NCBI GenBank assembly: GCA_024641985.1
Contig: JAHEBZ010000003.1
Coordinates: 248,001 to 312,000, forward strand
Direction of reading: 5' to 3'
Source of the DNA: Rhodoluna sp.
GTDB lineage: Bacteria; Actinomycetota; Actinomycetes; Actinomycetales; Microbacteriaceae
Length of the DNA stretch: 64,000 nt
A model generated the notes under the pieces. The model worked only from the letters and a program-made list of their open reading frames with translations, ran no database searches and had not been told where the DNA came from. The translations under genes and the position numbers were made by a program. This document shows, piece by piece, positions 1-9,195 of this stretch. Numbering within the stretch: the stretch's first letter is position 1; every line of letters starts with the position of its first letter.

Positions 1-2
1 CA

Positions 3-1007
3 ATGAAGATGGACGAAGAAATCGATGAAAACGGAGTAGTCAGAAAGCAGGGGCAGAACTACTACCTCAAGCCCATGAACTGTCCGTTCCACATCCTAAT
101 TTTCAAGTCACAAGCGCGCAGTTATCGAGACCTTCCTCTTCGCATGTTCGAGTTCGGCTCGGTCTACCGCTACGAAAAATCTGGTGTTTTGCACGGTCTT
201 ACCCGCGTTCGTGGCATGACCCAAGATGATGCACACCTCTTTTGCACCGCAGACAACATGGAAGAAGAGCTAACCAAGGTTCTTGATTTCGTAATCGGTC
301 TGCTGCGCGACTATGGTCTCGACGATTTCTACTTAGAACTCTCAACCAAAGAAGAAGGCAACCCAAAGTTCGTGGGCGACCCAGCAATTTGGCAAAAGGC
401 AACCGAAACGCTGCAGAAGGTGGCTACCTCCTCGGGCTTGCAGCTAGTGCCAGACCCCGGAGGCGCGGCTTTTTATGGCCCGAAAATTTCGGTACAGGCG
501 CGAGATGCGATCGGCAGAACCTGGCAAATGTCAACCATTCAGCTCGATTTCAATCTTCCAGAAAGATTTGAACTTGAATACACGGCTGCTGATGGCAGCA
601 AGCAGCGCCCCGTGATGATTCACAGAGCGCTATTTGGTTCTATCGAACGTTTCTTTGGTGTGCTCACAGAGCACTACGCTGGCCACTTCCCGCCATGGCT
701 AGCGCCGGTGCAGGTTGTCGGTGTTCCTATTGCCGAGGCGTTCTCGCCATACCTACACGAAATTGCTTCACGGCTAAGAGCACACGGTGTGCGCATCAGC
801 ATCGATGACTCCGATGACCGCATGCAAAAGAAGATCCGCAACCACACTATGGCCAAGGTTCCATTCATCATGCTTGCCGGAGGCGAAGATCAAGAAGCTG
901 AAGCAGTGAGCTTTAGATTCCGCGACGGCCATCAAGAAAATGGAATCCCAGTAGACGAAGCAATCGCACGTATTTTGAAAACTATCGAAGAGAAGTCTCA
1001 GGTATAG
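3..1007 (+). CDS. thrS: Threonyl-tRNA synthetase, C-terminal part (5' truncated by window edge)
   Basis: Class II aaRS motifs ([49 protein letters not shown]) and C-terminal anticodon-binding domain ([14 protein letters not shown]). Confidence 0.97.
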   Translation: MKMDEEIDENGVVRKQGQNYYLKPMNCPFHILIFKSQARSYRDLPLRMFEFGSVYRYEKSGVLHGLTRVRGMTQDDAHLFCTADNMEEELTKVLDFVIGLLRDYGLDDFYLELSTKEEGNPKFVGDPAIWQKATETLQKVATSSGLQLVPDPGGAAFYGPKISVQARDAIGRTWQMSTIQLDFNLPERFELEYTAADGSKQRPVMIHRALFGSIERFFGVLTEHYAGHFPPWLAPVQVVGVPIAEAFSPYLHEIASRLRAHGVRISIDDSDDRMQKKIRNHTMAKVPFIMLAGGEDQEAEAVSFRFRDGHQENGIPVDEAIARILKTIEEKSQV

Positions 1008-1009
1008 AA

Positions 1010-1552
1010 GTGGTTGACCCGCGGATGGAGTTCTCGAGTGAGTTGCCAGGCGTTCCGAACGCCTTCCAACATCTCTGGACCCCGCACCGCATGGTCTACA
1101 TTCAAAATGGTCAGCAACCGCCAGATCACGAATGTCCGTTTTGCATAGCCACCACAAAATCTGACGAAGAATCTTTGATTGTTCATCGGGGCAAATACGC
1201 ATACGCGTTGCTTAACTTGTTTCCATACAATTCCGGTCACCTTCTGGTTTGCCCTTATCGACACATCGCCACATATGATGAAGCAACGCCAGAAGAAATT
1301 GCCGAAATAGGCGCGATAACTCAGCAAGCCATGCGAACTTTGAAAACGGTTTCGCGAGCCGGAGGCTTTAACATAGGCATGAACCAGGGCGAATTGGCCG
1401 GCGCTGGAATTGCTGGGCACCTTCATCAACACATTGTGCCGCGCTGGTTGCACGACGCAAATTTCTTCCCGATTATCGCTGAGACAAAGGCGTTGCCACG
1501 CCTCCTCGGCGAAGTTCGTAACGATATCGCGACCGGCTGGAACAACGCTTAG
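1010..1552 (+). CDS. HIT family protein (histidine triad nucleotide-binding)
   Basis: HIT motif GHLHQHIVPRW; position between thrS and pdxS is common in Actinobacteria. Confidence 0.92.
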   Translation: MVDPRMEFSSELPGVPNAFQHLWTPHRMVYIQNGQQPPDHECPFCIATTKSDEESLIVHRGKYAYALLNLFPYNSGHLLVCPYRHIATYDEATPEEIAEIGAITQQAMRTLKTVSRAGGFNIGMNQGELAGAGIAGHLHQHIVPRWLHDANFFPIIAETKALPRLLGEVRNDIATGWNNA

Positions 1553-1561
1553 ACTGTTTAT

Positions 1562-2467
1562 ATGACTAGCTCATCTATCCCAACTTCAACAACTGGCACC
1601 CCTCTCGTCAAGCGCGGCTTGGCTGAAATGATGAAGGGCGGCGTGATCATGGATGTGGTCACAGCCGAACAAGCAAAAATTGCCGAGGACGCCGGCGCAG
1701 TGGCAGTAATGGCTCTTGAACGAGTGCCAGCTGACATTCGCGCCCAAGGTGGCGTATCTCGCATGAGCGACCCAGACATGATCGATAGCATCATCAATTC
1801 GGTTTCAATCCCGGTTATGGCAAAGGCACGAATTGGGCACTTTGTTGAAGCACAGATTCTCGAAGCACTTGGCGTTGACTACATCGATGAGTCAGAAGTT
1901 TTGAGCCCAGCAGACTATGTGAACCACATCAACAAATGGAACTTTAAAGTTCCGTTCGTTTGTGGCGCCACAAACCTTGGCGAAGCTCTGCGCCGCATCA
2001 CCGAGGGTGCCGCAATGATTCGTTCTAAGGGCGAGGCCGGAACGGGCGACGTTTCGGAGGCCATGAAGCACATTCGCACAATTTCTGGTCAGATTCGTTC
2101 GCTAGCCTCCAAATCCGAGGATGAATTGTTTGTTGCCGCCAAGGAACTACAGGCTCCGTTCGAACTTGTTCGCGAAATTGCCACAACGGGCAAACTTCCG
2201 GTAACCATGTTCGTTGCAGGAGGCGTTGCCACACCGGCCGACGCTGCCCTAATGATGCAGCTTGGTGCCGACGGCGTATTCGTTGGTTCTGGAATCTTCA
2301 AGTCGGGTAACCCAGCTGAGCGAGCCAAGGCAATTGTTAAGGCCACCACTTACTTCAACGATCCTGCAGTGCTGGCTCAAGTTAGTCGCGGTCTAGGCGA
2401 AGCGATGGTCGGCATCAACGTTTCTGACTTGCCTGCGCCTCACCGCTTGGCTGAACGCGGCTGGTAA
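1562..2467 (+). CDS. pdxS: Pyridoxal 5'-phosphate synthase subunit PdxS
   Basis: Typical PdxS sequence ([55 protein letters not shown]); followed by pdxT. Confidence 0.98.
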   Translation: MTSSSIPTSTTGTPLVKRGLAEMMKGGVIMDVVTAEQAKIAEDAGAVAVMALERVPADIRAQGGVSRMSDPDMIDSIINSVSIPVMAKARIGHFVEAQILEALGVDYIDESEVLSPADYVNHINKWNFKVPFVCGATNLGEALRRITEGAAMIRSKGEAGTGDVSEAMKHIRTISGQIRSLASKSEDELFVAAKELQAPFELVREIATTGKLPVTMFVAGGVATPADAALMMQLGADGVFVGSGIFKSGNPAERAKAIVKATTYFNDPAVLAQVSRGLGEAMVGINVSDLPAPHRLAERGW

Positions 2468-2468
2468 T

Positions 2469-3050
2469 TTGCCAGCACCAATTGGCGTTCTTGCCCTTCA
2501 AGGCGACTTCAGAGAACACCGTCAAACGTTAAAGGCGATCGATCAAGAGTCGATTGAAGTACGTACGCTTGCAGATCTCGCTTCTTGTCGGGGGCTAATA
2601 ATTCCGGGCGGCGAATCAACCGTGATGCAGAAACTTGCCGTTGCCTATGACCTTTTTGAACCACTCAAAGACGCAATTTCGGCGGGATTGCCAACTTTTG
2701 GCACCTGCGCCGGGCTCATCATGCTGGCTAATGAAATTTCTGATGGCATTGTCGGTCAAGCCGGATTCGGCGGCCTCGATATAAGCGTTCGCAGGAACGC
2801 CTTTGGCAACCAACTCGACTCGTTCGAAGTCGATCTTGATTTTGCGGGCATCGAAGGCCCCGTGCATGCCGCCTTTATTAGAGCACCCCTCATTGAACGG
2901 GTAGGTTCAAGCATTGAGGTGCTTTCGCGTTTAGCTGACGGCCGCATAGTTGGCGTTCGAAATACGTCGATGCTGGGAATTGCCTTTCACCCAGAAGTGA
3001 CGGGCGAAACGCGCATTCACGAACTCTTCGTGTCGATGATCGACCACTAG
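2469..3050 (+). CDS. pdxT: Pyridoxal 5'-phosphate synthase glutaminase subunit PdxT
   Basis: GVLALQGDFREH, LIIPGGEST, GTCAGLI and AFHPE glutaminase motifs. Confidence 0.97.
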   Translation: MPAPIGVLALQGDFREHRQTLKAIDQESIEVRTLADLASCRGLIIPGGESTVMQKLAVAYDLFEPLKDAISAGLPTFGTCAGLIMLANEISDGIVGQAGFGGLDISVRRNAFGNQLDSFEVDLDFAGIEGPVHAAFIRAPLIERVGSSIEVLSRLADGRIVGVRNTSMLGIAFHPEVTGETRIHELFVSMIDH

Positions 3051-3095
3051 CTTCCTCTAGAATTATCCCAATCCGAGAACTTATATAGGAGCAGT

Positions 3096-3854
3096 ATGTC
3101 TGGCCACTCCAAATGGGCAACCACCAAGCACAAAAAAGCTGTAATTGATGGTCGCCGCGCGAAACTGTTCGCCAAGCTAATTAAAAACATCGAGGTTGCT
3201 GCGCGACTTGGTGGCCCTGATCTCGATGGAAACCCAACCCTTTATGACGCGGTTCAAAAAGGTCGCAAAAGCTCACTGCCTAACGACAATATCGAACGTG
3301 CCATCAAGCGCGGATCTGGTGTTGGTGCCGATGCAATTGAATACCAAAACATCATGTATGAGGCATACGGCCCAAACGGCGTAGCAATTTTGGTTGAGTG
3401 TTTGACCGACAACAAAAATCGTGCGGCTGCCGAAGTTCGCCTGGCCATTTCACGAAATGGTGGCAACATGGCAGACCCAGGTTCGGTTTCATTTCAGTTC
3501 AATCGCAAGGGCGTTATTGCCGTTGCAAAGAACGAACTCGCAACCGAGGATGCCATTCTCGAGGCAGTTCTCGAGGTTGGCATCGATGACCTAGAAGACC
3601 GCGGCGAGCAATTCGTTGTAACCACAGACCCAAGCGCCATGGTGGCCGTTCGCACCGCGCTTCAAGCAAATAACATCGACTACGAGAGCGCCGATGTCGA
3701 GTTTGTTTCGAGCATGCCTCTTCAGGTCGATGCCGAAACCGCTCGCAAGGTAATCAAACTTATTGATGCCCTGGAAGACTCTGAAGAGGTACAGAACGTT
3801 TACTCAAACTTCGACATTTCTGCCGATGTAATGGCCGAACTAGAGAACGACTAG
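3096..3854 (+). CDS. YebC/PmpR family transcriptional regulator
   Basis: [37 protein letters not shown]; located directly upstream of ruvC. Confidence 0.96.
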   Translation: MSGHSKWATTKHKKAVIDGRRAKLFAKLIKNIEVAARLGGPDLDGNPTLYDAVQKGRKSSLPNDNIERAIKRGSGVGADAIEYQNIMYEAYGPNGVAILVECLTDNKNRAAAEVRLAISRNGGNMADPGSVSFQFNRKGVIAVAKNELATEDAILEAVLEVGIDDLEDRGEQFVVTTDPSAMVAVRTALQANNIDYESADVEFVSSMPLQVDAETARKVIKLIDALEDSEEVQNVYSNFDISADVMAELEND

Positions 3855-3857
3855 ATC

Positions 3858-4424
3858 TTGAGCCGCATCCTCGGAGTAGACCCCGGGCTAACCAGATGCG
3901 GTGTTGGCGTTATTGATCTTGCTTCGAGTCGCAAGGTTTCGCTTGTGCGCGTAGAGACACTGCGCTCTGATCCAACTGAGCAACTATCTACAAGGGTAGG
4001 CACCATCGGTGCGCAGATCGAAGCACTGATACTCGAGACCAAACCTGATGGCATAGCCATCGAAAGGGTCTTTTCTCAGTCAAACGTTTCGACGGTGATG
4101 GGCACAGCGCAAATTTCTGGCGTGGTGCTTTACCTTGCAAATAAACATTCGATACCCGTTGCGATGCACACTCCTACCGAGGTTAAGGCAGCAGTCACAG
4201 GTTCGGGCAGGGCAGCCAAGGCGCAGGTAGGAACAATGGTGGCCCAAATTCTTGGTCTAAAAGAAGTGCCGAAGCCGGCGGACGCCGCCGATAGCTTAGC
4301 CATCGCAATTTGTCACGCCTGGAAGAGTTTCACGCCTTCTAAAGGTGGGGGCGGGGGAGTAACTGCAGCTCAGGCCGCTTGGCTCGCCGCAGAACGCGCT
4401 GCAGTGTCTATGGCACGCCGTTAG
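3858..4424 (+). CDS. ruvC: Holliday junction resolvase RuvC (TTG start)
   Basis: RILGVDPGLTRCGVGVID; ruvCAB order. Confidence 0.97.
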   Translation: MSRILGVDPGLTRCGVGVIDLASSRKVSLVRVETLRSDPTEQLSTRVGTIGAQIEALILETKPDGIAIERVFSQSNVSTVMGTAQISGVVLYLANKHSIPVAMHTPTEVKAAVTGSGRAAKAQVGTMVAQILGLKEVPKPADAADSLAIAICHAWKSFTPSKGGGGGVTAAQAAWLAAERAAVSMARR

Positions 4425-4437
4425 TTAGTCTTATCGA

Positions 4438-5028
4438 ATGATCGCCCAAATTCGCGGCAGGGTAGTATCCCTCGACCAGACATCCACCATCATCGATGTG
4501 GCCGGCGTTGGGTATTTGCTAAGCATCACAAATACCACGTCTTCAAAATTGACTTTGGGTAGTGAGGCTACTCTCGCGACAGCGCTTATAGTTCGCGAAG
4601 ACGATATGTCGCTGTTTGGCTTTCTAGATCAATCTGAGAAACGGGTTTTCGACCTATTGCGCTCGGTTACCGGCGTGGGCCCAAAATCGGCTCTCGCCGT
4701 ATTAGCAAATTTAGGCCTAGACGAAATTGCTATCGCTGTGATGAGCGACGACGATGCTGCGTTCCGTCGCGTTTCGGGCATCGGGCCAAAAACCGCAAAA
4801 CTGATCACCGTAACCCTGGCTGGCAAAATCACTAGTAGCAGTGGTTCGACGGCCCCGTCGTCAAAGCTAGCTGACCAGAACGTTATCGCTGCGCTTGTTG
4901 GCCTTGGTTGGTCTGAACGCCTAGCAAGTGACGCGGTTAACCAAGCCACTAAAGACCTGGGCGCAGGGTGCGGCAACGATGCATTGTTGCGCGCCAGTCT
5001 TTCAATATTGAGTGGCCTAGGCAAATGA
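4438..5028 (+). CDS. ruvA: Holliday junction branch migration protein RuvA
   Basis: [10 protein letters not shown]..., helix-hairpin-helix [13 protein letters not shown] and [12 protein letters not shown]. Confidence 0.97.
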   Translation: MIAQIRGRVVSLDQTSTIIDVAGVGYLLSITNTTSSKLTLGSEATLATALIVREDDMSLFGFLDQSEKRVFDLLRSVTGVGPKSALAVLANLGLDEIAIAVMSDDDAAFRRVSGIGPKTAKLITVTLAGKITSSSGSTAPSSKLADQNVIAALVGLGWSERLASDAVNQATKDLGAGCGNDALLRASLSILSGLGK

Positions 5029-6011
5029 ACGAACTTAGTAGCCCTGACTTGGCTTCAAACGAATTAGCCTTCGAAAGTGCACTGCGACCAAAATCGCTCA
5101 AGGAATTTGTCGGACAATCAAAAGTTCGAAATCAGCTGAGTCTTCTTCTCGAGGCAGCATCGATGCAGAACCGCACCGCCGATCACATTCTGCTTGCTGG
5201 CCCGCCGGGGCTCGGAAAAACCACTTTGGCAATGATTGTTGCAGAAGAAAGCGCAAGACCCCTGCGCCTTACAAGTGGCCCAACGATTCAACATGCGGGC
5301 GATCTAGCTGCAATACTTTCTTCACTCGTTCCAGGTGAGGTGCTCTTCATCGACGAAATTCACCGCATGGCAAGAGCAGCAGAAGAGATGCTCTATCTTG
5401 CAATGGAGGATTTTCGCGTCGATGTGATGGTTGGTAAGGGTGCCGGTGCTTCATCCATTCCACTCGAGCTTTCGCCTTTCACGCTAGTCGGGGCTACTAC
5501 CCGCTCTGGAATGCTGCCCAATCCCTTGCGAGATCGGTTCGGTTTCACCGCTCATTTAGAGTTTTACGAAAATAATGAACTCGAAGAAGTGCTGGTTAGA
5601 GCCGCCGCGAAATTGAATTTGTCGATAGAACCTGGTGCGTTGGCCGAGGTTGCGTCGCGCAGTCGCGGCACGCCTCGAATTGCGAATCGTTTGCTTCGCC
5701 GAGTCAGAGATTTCTCGCTAGTAGCCGAGCATTCTTCGATTTCGATTGCCGACGCAAGAGCGGCTCTCGAACTTTACGAAGTTGATGAGCTTGGTCTCGA
5801 CCGACTCGATCGTTCTATTTTGCAAATATTAACCACCCGCTTTGATGGCAAGCCTGTAGGGCTCTCAACACTTGCTGTGGCTGTGGGTGAAGAACAAGAC
5901 ACGATCGAAGCAGTAGTTGAACCATTTTTAGTCAGGATGGGTTTGATCTCAAGAACTCCGAGGGGTCGGCAAGCCACGGCCGCCGCATACCGACACTTAG
6001 GGCTAACCTAG
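5025..6011 (+). CDS. ruvB: Holliday junction branch migration helicase RuvB (start moved from ORF track 4968 to ATG 5025, overlapping the ruvA stop)
   Basis: [12 protein letters not shown], Walker [37 protein letters not shown]. Confidence 0.98.
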   Translation: MNELSSPDLASNELAFESALRPKSLKEFVGQSKVRNQLSLLLEAASMQNRTADHILLAGPPGLGKTTLAMIVAEESARPLRLTSGPTIQHAGDLAAILSSLVPGEVLFIDEIHRMARAAEEMLYLAMEDFRVDVMVGKGAGASSIPLELSPFTLVGATTRSGMLPNPLRDRFGFTAHLEFYENNELEEVLVRAAAKLNLSIEPGALAEVASRSRGTPRIANRLLRRVRDFSLVAEHSSISIADARAALELYEVDELGLDRLDRSILQILTTRFDGKPVGLSTLAVAVGEEQDTIEAVVEPFLVRMGLISRTPRGRQATAAAYRHLGLT

Positions 6012-6094
6012 CCACTCAATAAGCGCGAAAGCCTTATAATCGAAAGGTTGCCGAAGGCAGTTCACGCTATGCACTCAACCACAGATTGGCCCAC

Positions 6095-6445
6095 ATGAAC
6101 CAGGACATTTTTCTAGTCGTTGCACTAGGTTTCCTAATCGTAATGATGTTCCTAAGCAGCCGTAAGCGCAAGAAGGCTTCAGAGCAGCTTCAGTCGAGCT
6201 TGGTTGAAGGCTCGACAGTGCTTCTACACAGCGGCATTATCGGTTCAGTAGTTGAGATCAACGAAGACAAGATAACGATCGAATCAACGCCTGGAGTTAA
6301 GCTCCTCATCGTTAAAGGTGCCGTGCGCTCTGTTGAAGCAGCACCCGCAAAACCTGCAGCAAAGAAGCCAGCGGCTAAAAAGCCTGCTGCAACAAAGCCT
6401 GCTGCGGTCAAGAAGCCGGCAACCAATACCACTCCTAAGAACTAA
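6095..6445 (+). CDS. yajC: Preprotein translocase subunit YajC, with Ala/Lys/Pro-rich tail
   Basis: N-terminal TM followed by MMFLSSRKRKK and VEGSTVLLHSGIIGSVVEI; upstream of secD/secF. ATG 6095 preferred over TTG 6086. Confidence 0.92.
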   Translation: MNQDIFLVVALGFLIVMMFLSSRKRKKASEQLQSSLVEGSTVLLHSGIIGSVVEINEDKITIESTPGVKLLIVKGAVRSVEAAPAKPAAKKPAAKKPAATKPAAVKKPATNTTPKN

Positions 6446-6459
6446 GTAAAAGAGATTAC

Positions 6460-8172
6460 ATGTCTGAATCAGCTGTAACCAAGAGCGCTAAAAAACGCCT
6501 TACCTGGCTTGGTGTGCTCGTTGCACTGCTAGCCGGAATCATCGCGCTCGGATCTGCCACCGGCAATGGTGCCTCTTTCACACCGAAGCTTGCGCTTGAC
6601 CTACAAGGCGGAACCTCGATCATCCTTGCCCCGCTTGTGCAAGACGGCGAGGCCGTGACCGAGGAACAACTTTCTCAGGCTGTTGAAATCATCCGCCAGC
6701 GCGTTGACGCCACAGGTGTTAGCGAAGCAACCATCAAGACTCAGGGTGCAAACAACATCGTCGTTGAGATCCCAGGCACACCAGACGAAAACACACTTAA
6801 GTTAATTCGCAGCAGCGCCAAGCTGCAATTCCGTCCAGTGCTACTCACCTCGGCCGGCACCACTGCCGCAGTTGGAGATTCCGCATCGGCGTCTGCATCA
6901 CCAACACCAAAGGCTTCGGCATCGGCAGCCACTCCAAAGGCCGCTCCAACCGATGGCTCAGACCTAAATTGGGTAAGCACAGAACTTCAGGCCCAATTCG
7001 ACGCGCTTGATTGCGCGACTCCGTTCCGTGAAGCAGGTCAAATTGATGACCCAGCTAAGCCATTGATCACTTGTGATGTTGACGGCTATGGCAAGTTCAT
7101 CCTTGGCCCAGTTGAAGTTGAAGGCGCAAACATTTCAGATGCAAATGCCGGCACCATCACAACTTCTACCGGTGCAGCTACCAACACCTGGGCAGTCAAC
7201 CTAGATTTCGATGCAATCGGAACAAAACAATTTGCCGATGTTACTGGCCGCCTGTTTCCATTAGAGGCGCCACGCAATCAATTTGCCATCACACTTGACG
7301 GCTATGTGATCACCGCTCCTTCAACAAACGCCGTTATCTCGAACGGTTCCGCTCAAATCACAGGATCGTTCACCAAAGAATCTTCAAAAGTTCTTGCCGA
7401 TCAACTTAAGTACGGTTCACTTCCAATTGCATTCGAAGTTCAAAGCCAAGAAAACATCTCGGCCACTTTGGGTTCTGAGCAGCTGGCAAGCGGTCTGCTT
7501 GCCGGCGCTATCGGGCTTCTTCTAGTCATCATTTACTCGACTTTCCAGTACCGCGGTCTAGCAATGGTTACCGTTGGCTCGCTCGTTGTAGCCGCAATCT
7601 TTGTTTACCTAATCATCGCCTTGCTTTCATGGAGACAGGGCTACCGACTTTCACTTGCCGGTGTTGCGGGCTTGATTGTGGCTATTGGTATCACGGCTGA
7701 CTCGTTCATCGTGTATTTCGAACGTGTTCGAGACGAACTTCGCGATGGCAAAACCCTTGGTCAAGCTGTCGAGCAGGGTTGGAACCGAGCGATTCGCACC
7801 ATTTTGGTGTCTGGTGGAGTTAGCCTGTTAGCCGCAGTGGTGCTTTATGCGCTCACCGTAGGAAACGTTCGTGGCTTCGCTTTCACGCTCGGAATGACCA
7901 CTCTGGTAGACCTCGGAATCGCAATCATGTTTACCCACCCAATTCTGCAGCTTCTCGCTAAGGTCAACTTTTTCAGCTCAGGTCACCCTTGGTCAGGATT
8001 CGATGCCAAAGCACTGGGCGCTAACGGTTACATCGGGCGTGGCCAGTTCAGAACCTCTGAGAAGGTTTCGGCCGGTCGAGTTGCTCGAGCATCTAAAGAA
8101 GCTAATAAGCGCCAAACCCTTGCAGAGCGCAAGGCATCTGGCTCGGCTTCGAACTCAGGAGAGAAGAACTAA
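6460..8172 (+). CDS. secD: Protein translocase subunit SecD
   Basis: LALDLQGGTSIIL; multi-TM C-terminus; paired with secF. Confidence 0.97.
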   Translation: MSESAVTKSAKKRLTWLGVLVALLAGIIALGSATGNGASFTPKLALDLQGGTSIILAPLVQDGEAVTEEQLSQAVEIIRQRVDATGVSEATIKTQGANNIVVEIPGTPDENTLKLIRSSAKLQFRPVLLTSAGTTAAVGDSASASASPTPKASASAATPKAAPTDGSDLNWVSTELQAQFDALDCATPFREAGQIDDPAKPLITCDVDGYGKFILGPVEVEGANISDANAGTITTSTGAATNTWAVNLDFDAIGTKQFADVTGRLFPLEAPRNQFAITLDGYVITAPSTNAVISNGSAQITGSFTKESSKVLADQLKYGSLPIAFEVQSQENISATLGSEQLASGLLAGAIGLLLVIIYSTFQYRGLAMVTVGSLVVAAIFVYLIIALLSWRQGYRLSLAGVAGLIVAIGITADSFIVYFERVRDELRDGKTLGQAVEQGWNRAIRTILVSGGVSLLAAVVLYALTVGNVRGFAFTLGMTTLVDLGIAIMFTHPILQLLAKVNFFSSGHPWSGFDAKALGANGYIGRGQFRTSEKVSAGRVARASKEANKRQTLAERKASGSASNSGEKN

Positions 8173-9143
8173 TGTCTAAGTTCAGTGAATTTGGTAACGA
8201 CCTTTACACCGGAAAGCGTTCGTTCGACTTCGTAGGTCGTCGCAAGGTTTTCTATGGAATTGCGGCCGTAATGGTTTTGCTTGCAATCCTGCTACCTATC
8301 GCACGCGGTGGATTCAACTTTGGAATCGAATTTCGTGGTGGTTCAGAGTTTCGTGTTGCCGGCGCAGCCAGCAGCTCACAGCAGCTTGCGGTTGATGCCG
8401 TCAAGTCTGTTGAACCTGACTCAGTGCCGCTGGTCAGCACGGTCGGCACCGACTCGATCCGAATTCAGACCGAACAGCTCACTGATGACAAGTCAGAAGA
8501 GGTGCGCGTTGCGCTTGCAAAGGCTTACAACGTTGAAAGCGCCGATGTAGCCAGCTCGTTCGTTGGAGCTAACTGGGGTGCCGATGTAACCGGTAAGGCC
8601 ATCAATGGTCTTCTAGTATTCGTGGCTCTTGCTGCAGTTCTAATGGCTCTATATTTCCGCACTCTAAAGATGTCACTTGCCGCCGTTCTCGCGCTGGTTC
8701 ACGACCTCATTATCACCGCTGGAGTTTATGGAGCACTCGGGTTCGAAGTTACGCCGGCAGCCGTTATTGGTTTTCTAACAATTCTCGGTTACTCCCTTTA
8801 TGACACCGTGGTTGTGTTCGATAAAATTCGCGAAAACACTTTCGAGGTTGAATTCAGCGAGACCACTACTTTTGCTCAACAGGTTAACTATGCGATCAAC
8901 CAAACCTTGGTTCGATCGATCAATACATCTGTTGTTGCAGTTCTGCCAGTTGCTTCGATTCTGTTCATCGGTGCAACTTTGCTGGGTGCCGGCACTTTGC
9001 GAGACATCGCGTTGGCGCTGTTCATTGGAATCATTGTCGGAACCTACTCGACCATCTTCATCGCGGCACCGCTATACAGCCACCTGCGTGAAGGTGAAGC
9101 TAAATTCCGCAAGGGTGAAGCAAAGGTTTTGGCTTCGAACTAA
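8172..9143 (+). CDS. secF: Protein translocase subunit SecF
   Basis: FGIEFRGGSEFRV, GYSLYDTVVVFDKIREN; overlaps secD stop. Confidence 0.97.
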   Translation: MSKFSEFGNDLYTGKRSFDFVGRRKVFYGIAAVMVLLAILLPIARGGFNFGIEFRGGSEFRVAGAASSSQQLAVDAVKSVEPDSVPLVSTVGTDSIRIQTEQLTDDKSEEVRVALAKAYNVESADVASSFVGANWGADVTGKAINGLLVFVALAAVLMALYFRTLKMSLAAVLALVHDLIITAGVYGALGFEVTPAAVIGFLTILGYSLYDTVVVFDKIRENTFEVEFSETTTFAQQVNYAINQTLVRSINTSVVAVLPVASILFIGATLLGAGTLRDIALALFIGIIVGTYSTIFIAAPLYSHLREGEAKFRKGEAKVLASN

Positions 9144-9195
9144 TTTGCCACCCAGGGGCTTGTAGGCTTTTGCCTAAGAGAGAGATAGGCCTTCA

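Noticed and set aside
199-402. Minus-strand and alternate-frame ORFs nested in thrS (and similar ones throughout, e.g. 15296-15784, 57890-58606, 18076-18513)
   Set aside because: They lie entirely within strongly recognisable genes on the other frame or strand, show no family motifs and have biased composition expected from shadow ORFs
4968-5024. N-terminal extension of the ruvB ORF
   Set aside because: Extension overlaps ruvA and has no RuvB homology; ATG 5025 with stop/start overlap is the natural start
6870-6960. Ser/Ala/Pro-rich insert in SecD as a possible novel domain
   Set aside because: Simple low-complexity linker in the periplasmic region; such variable linkers are common and give no functional signal
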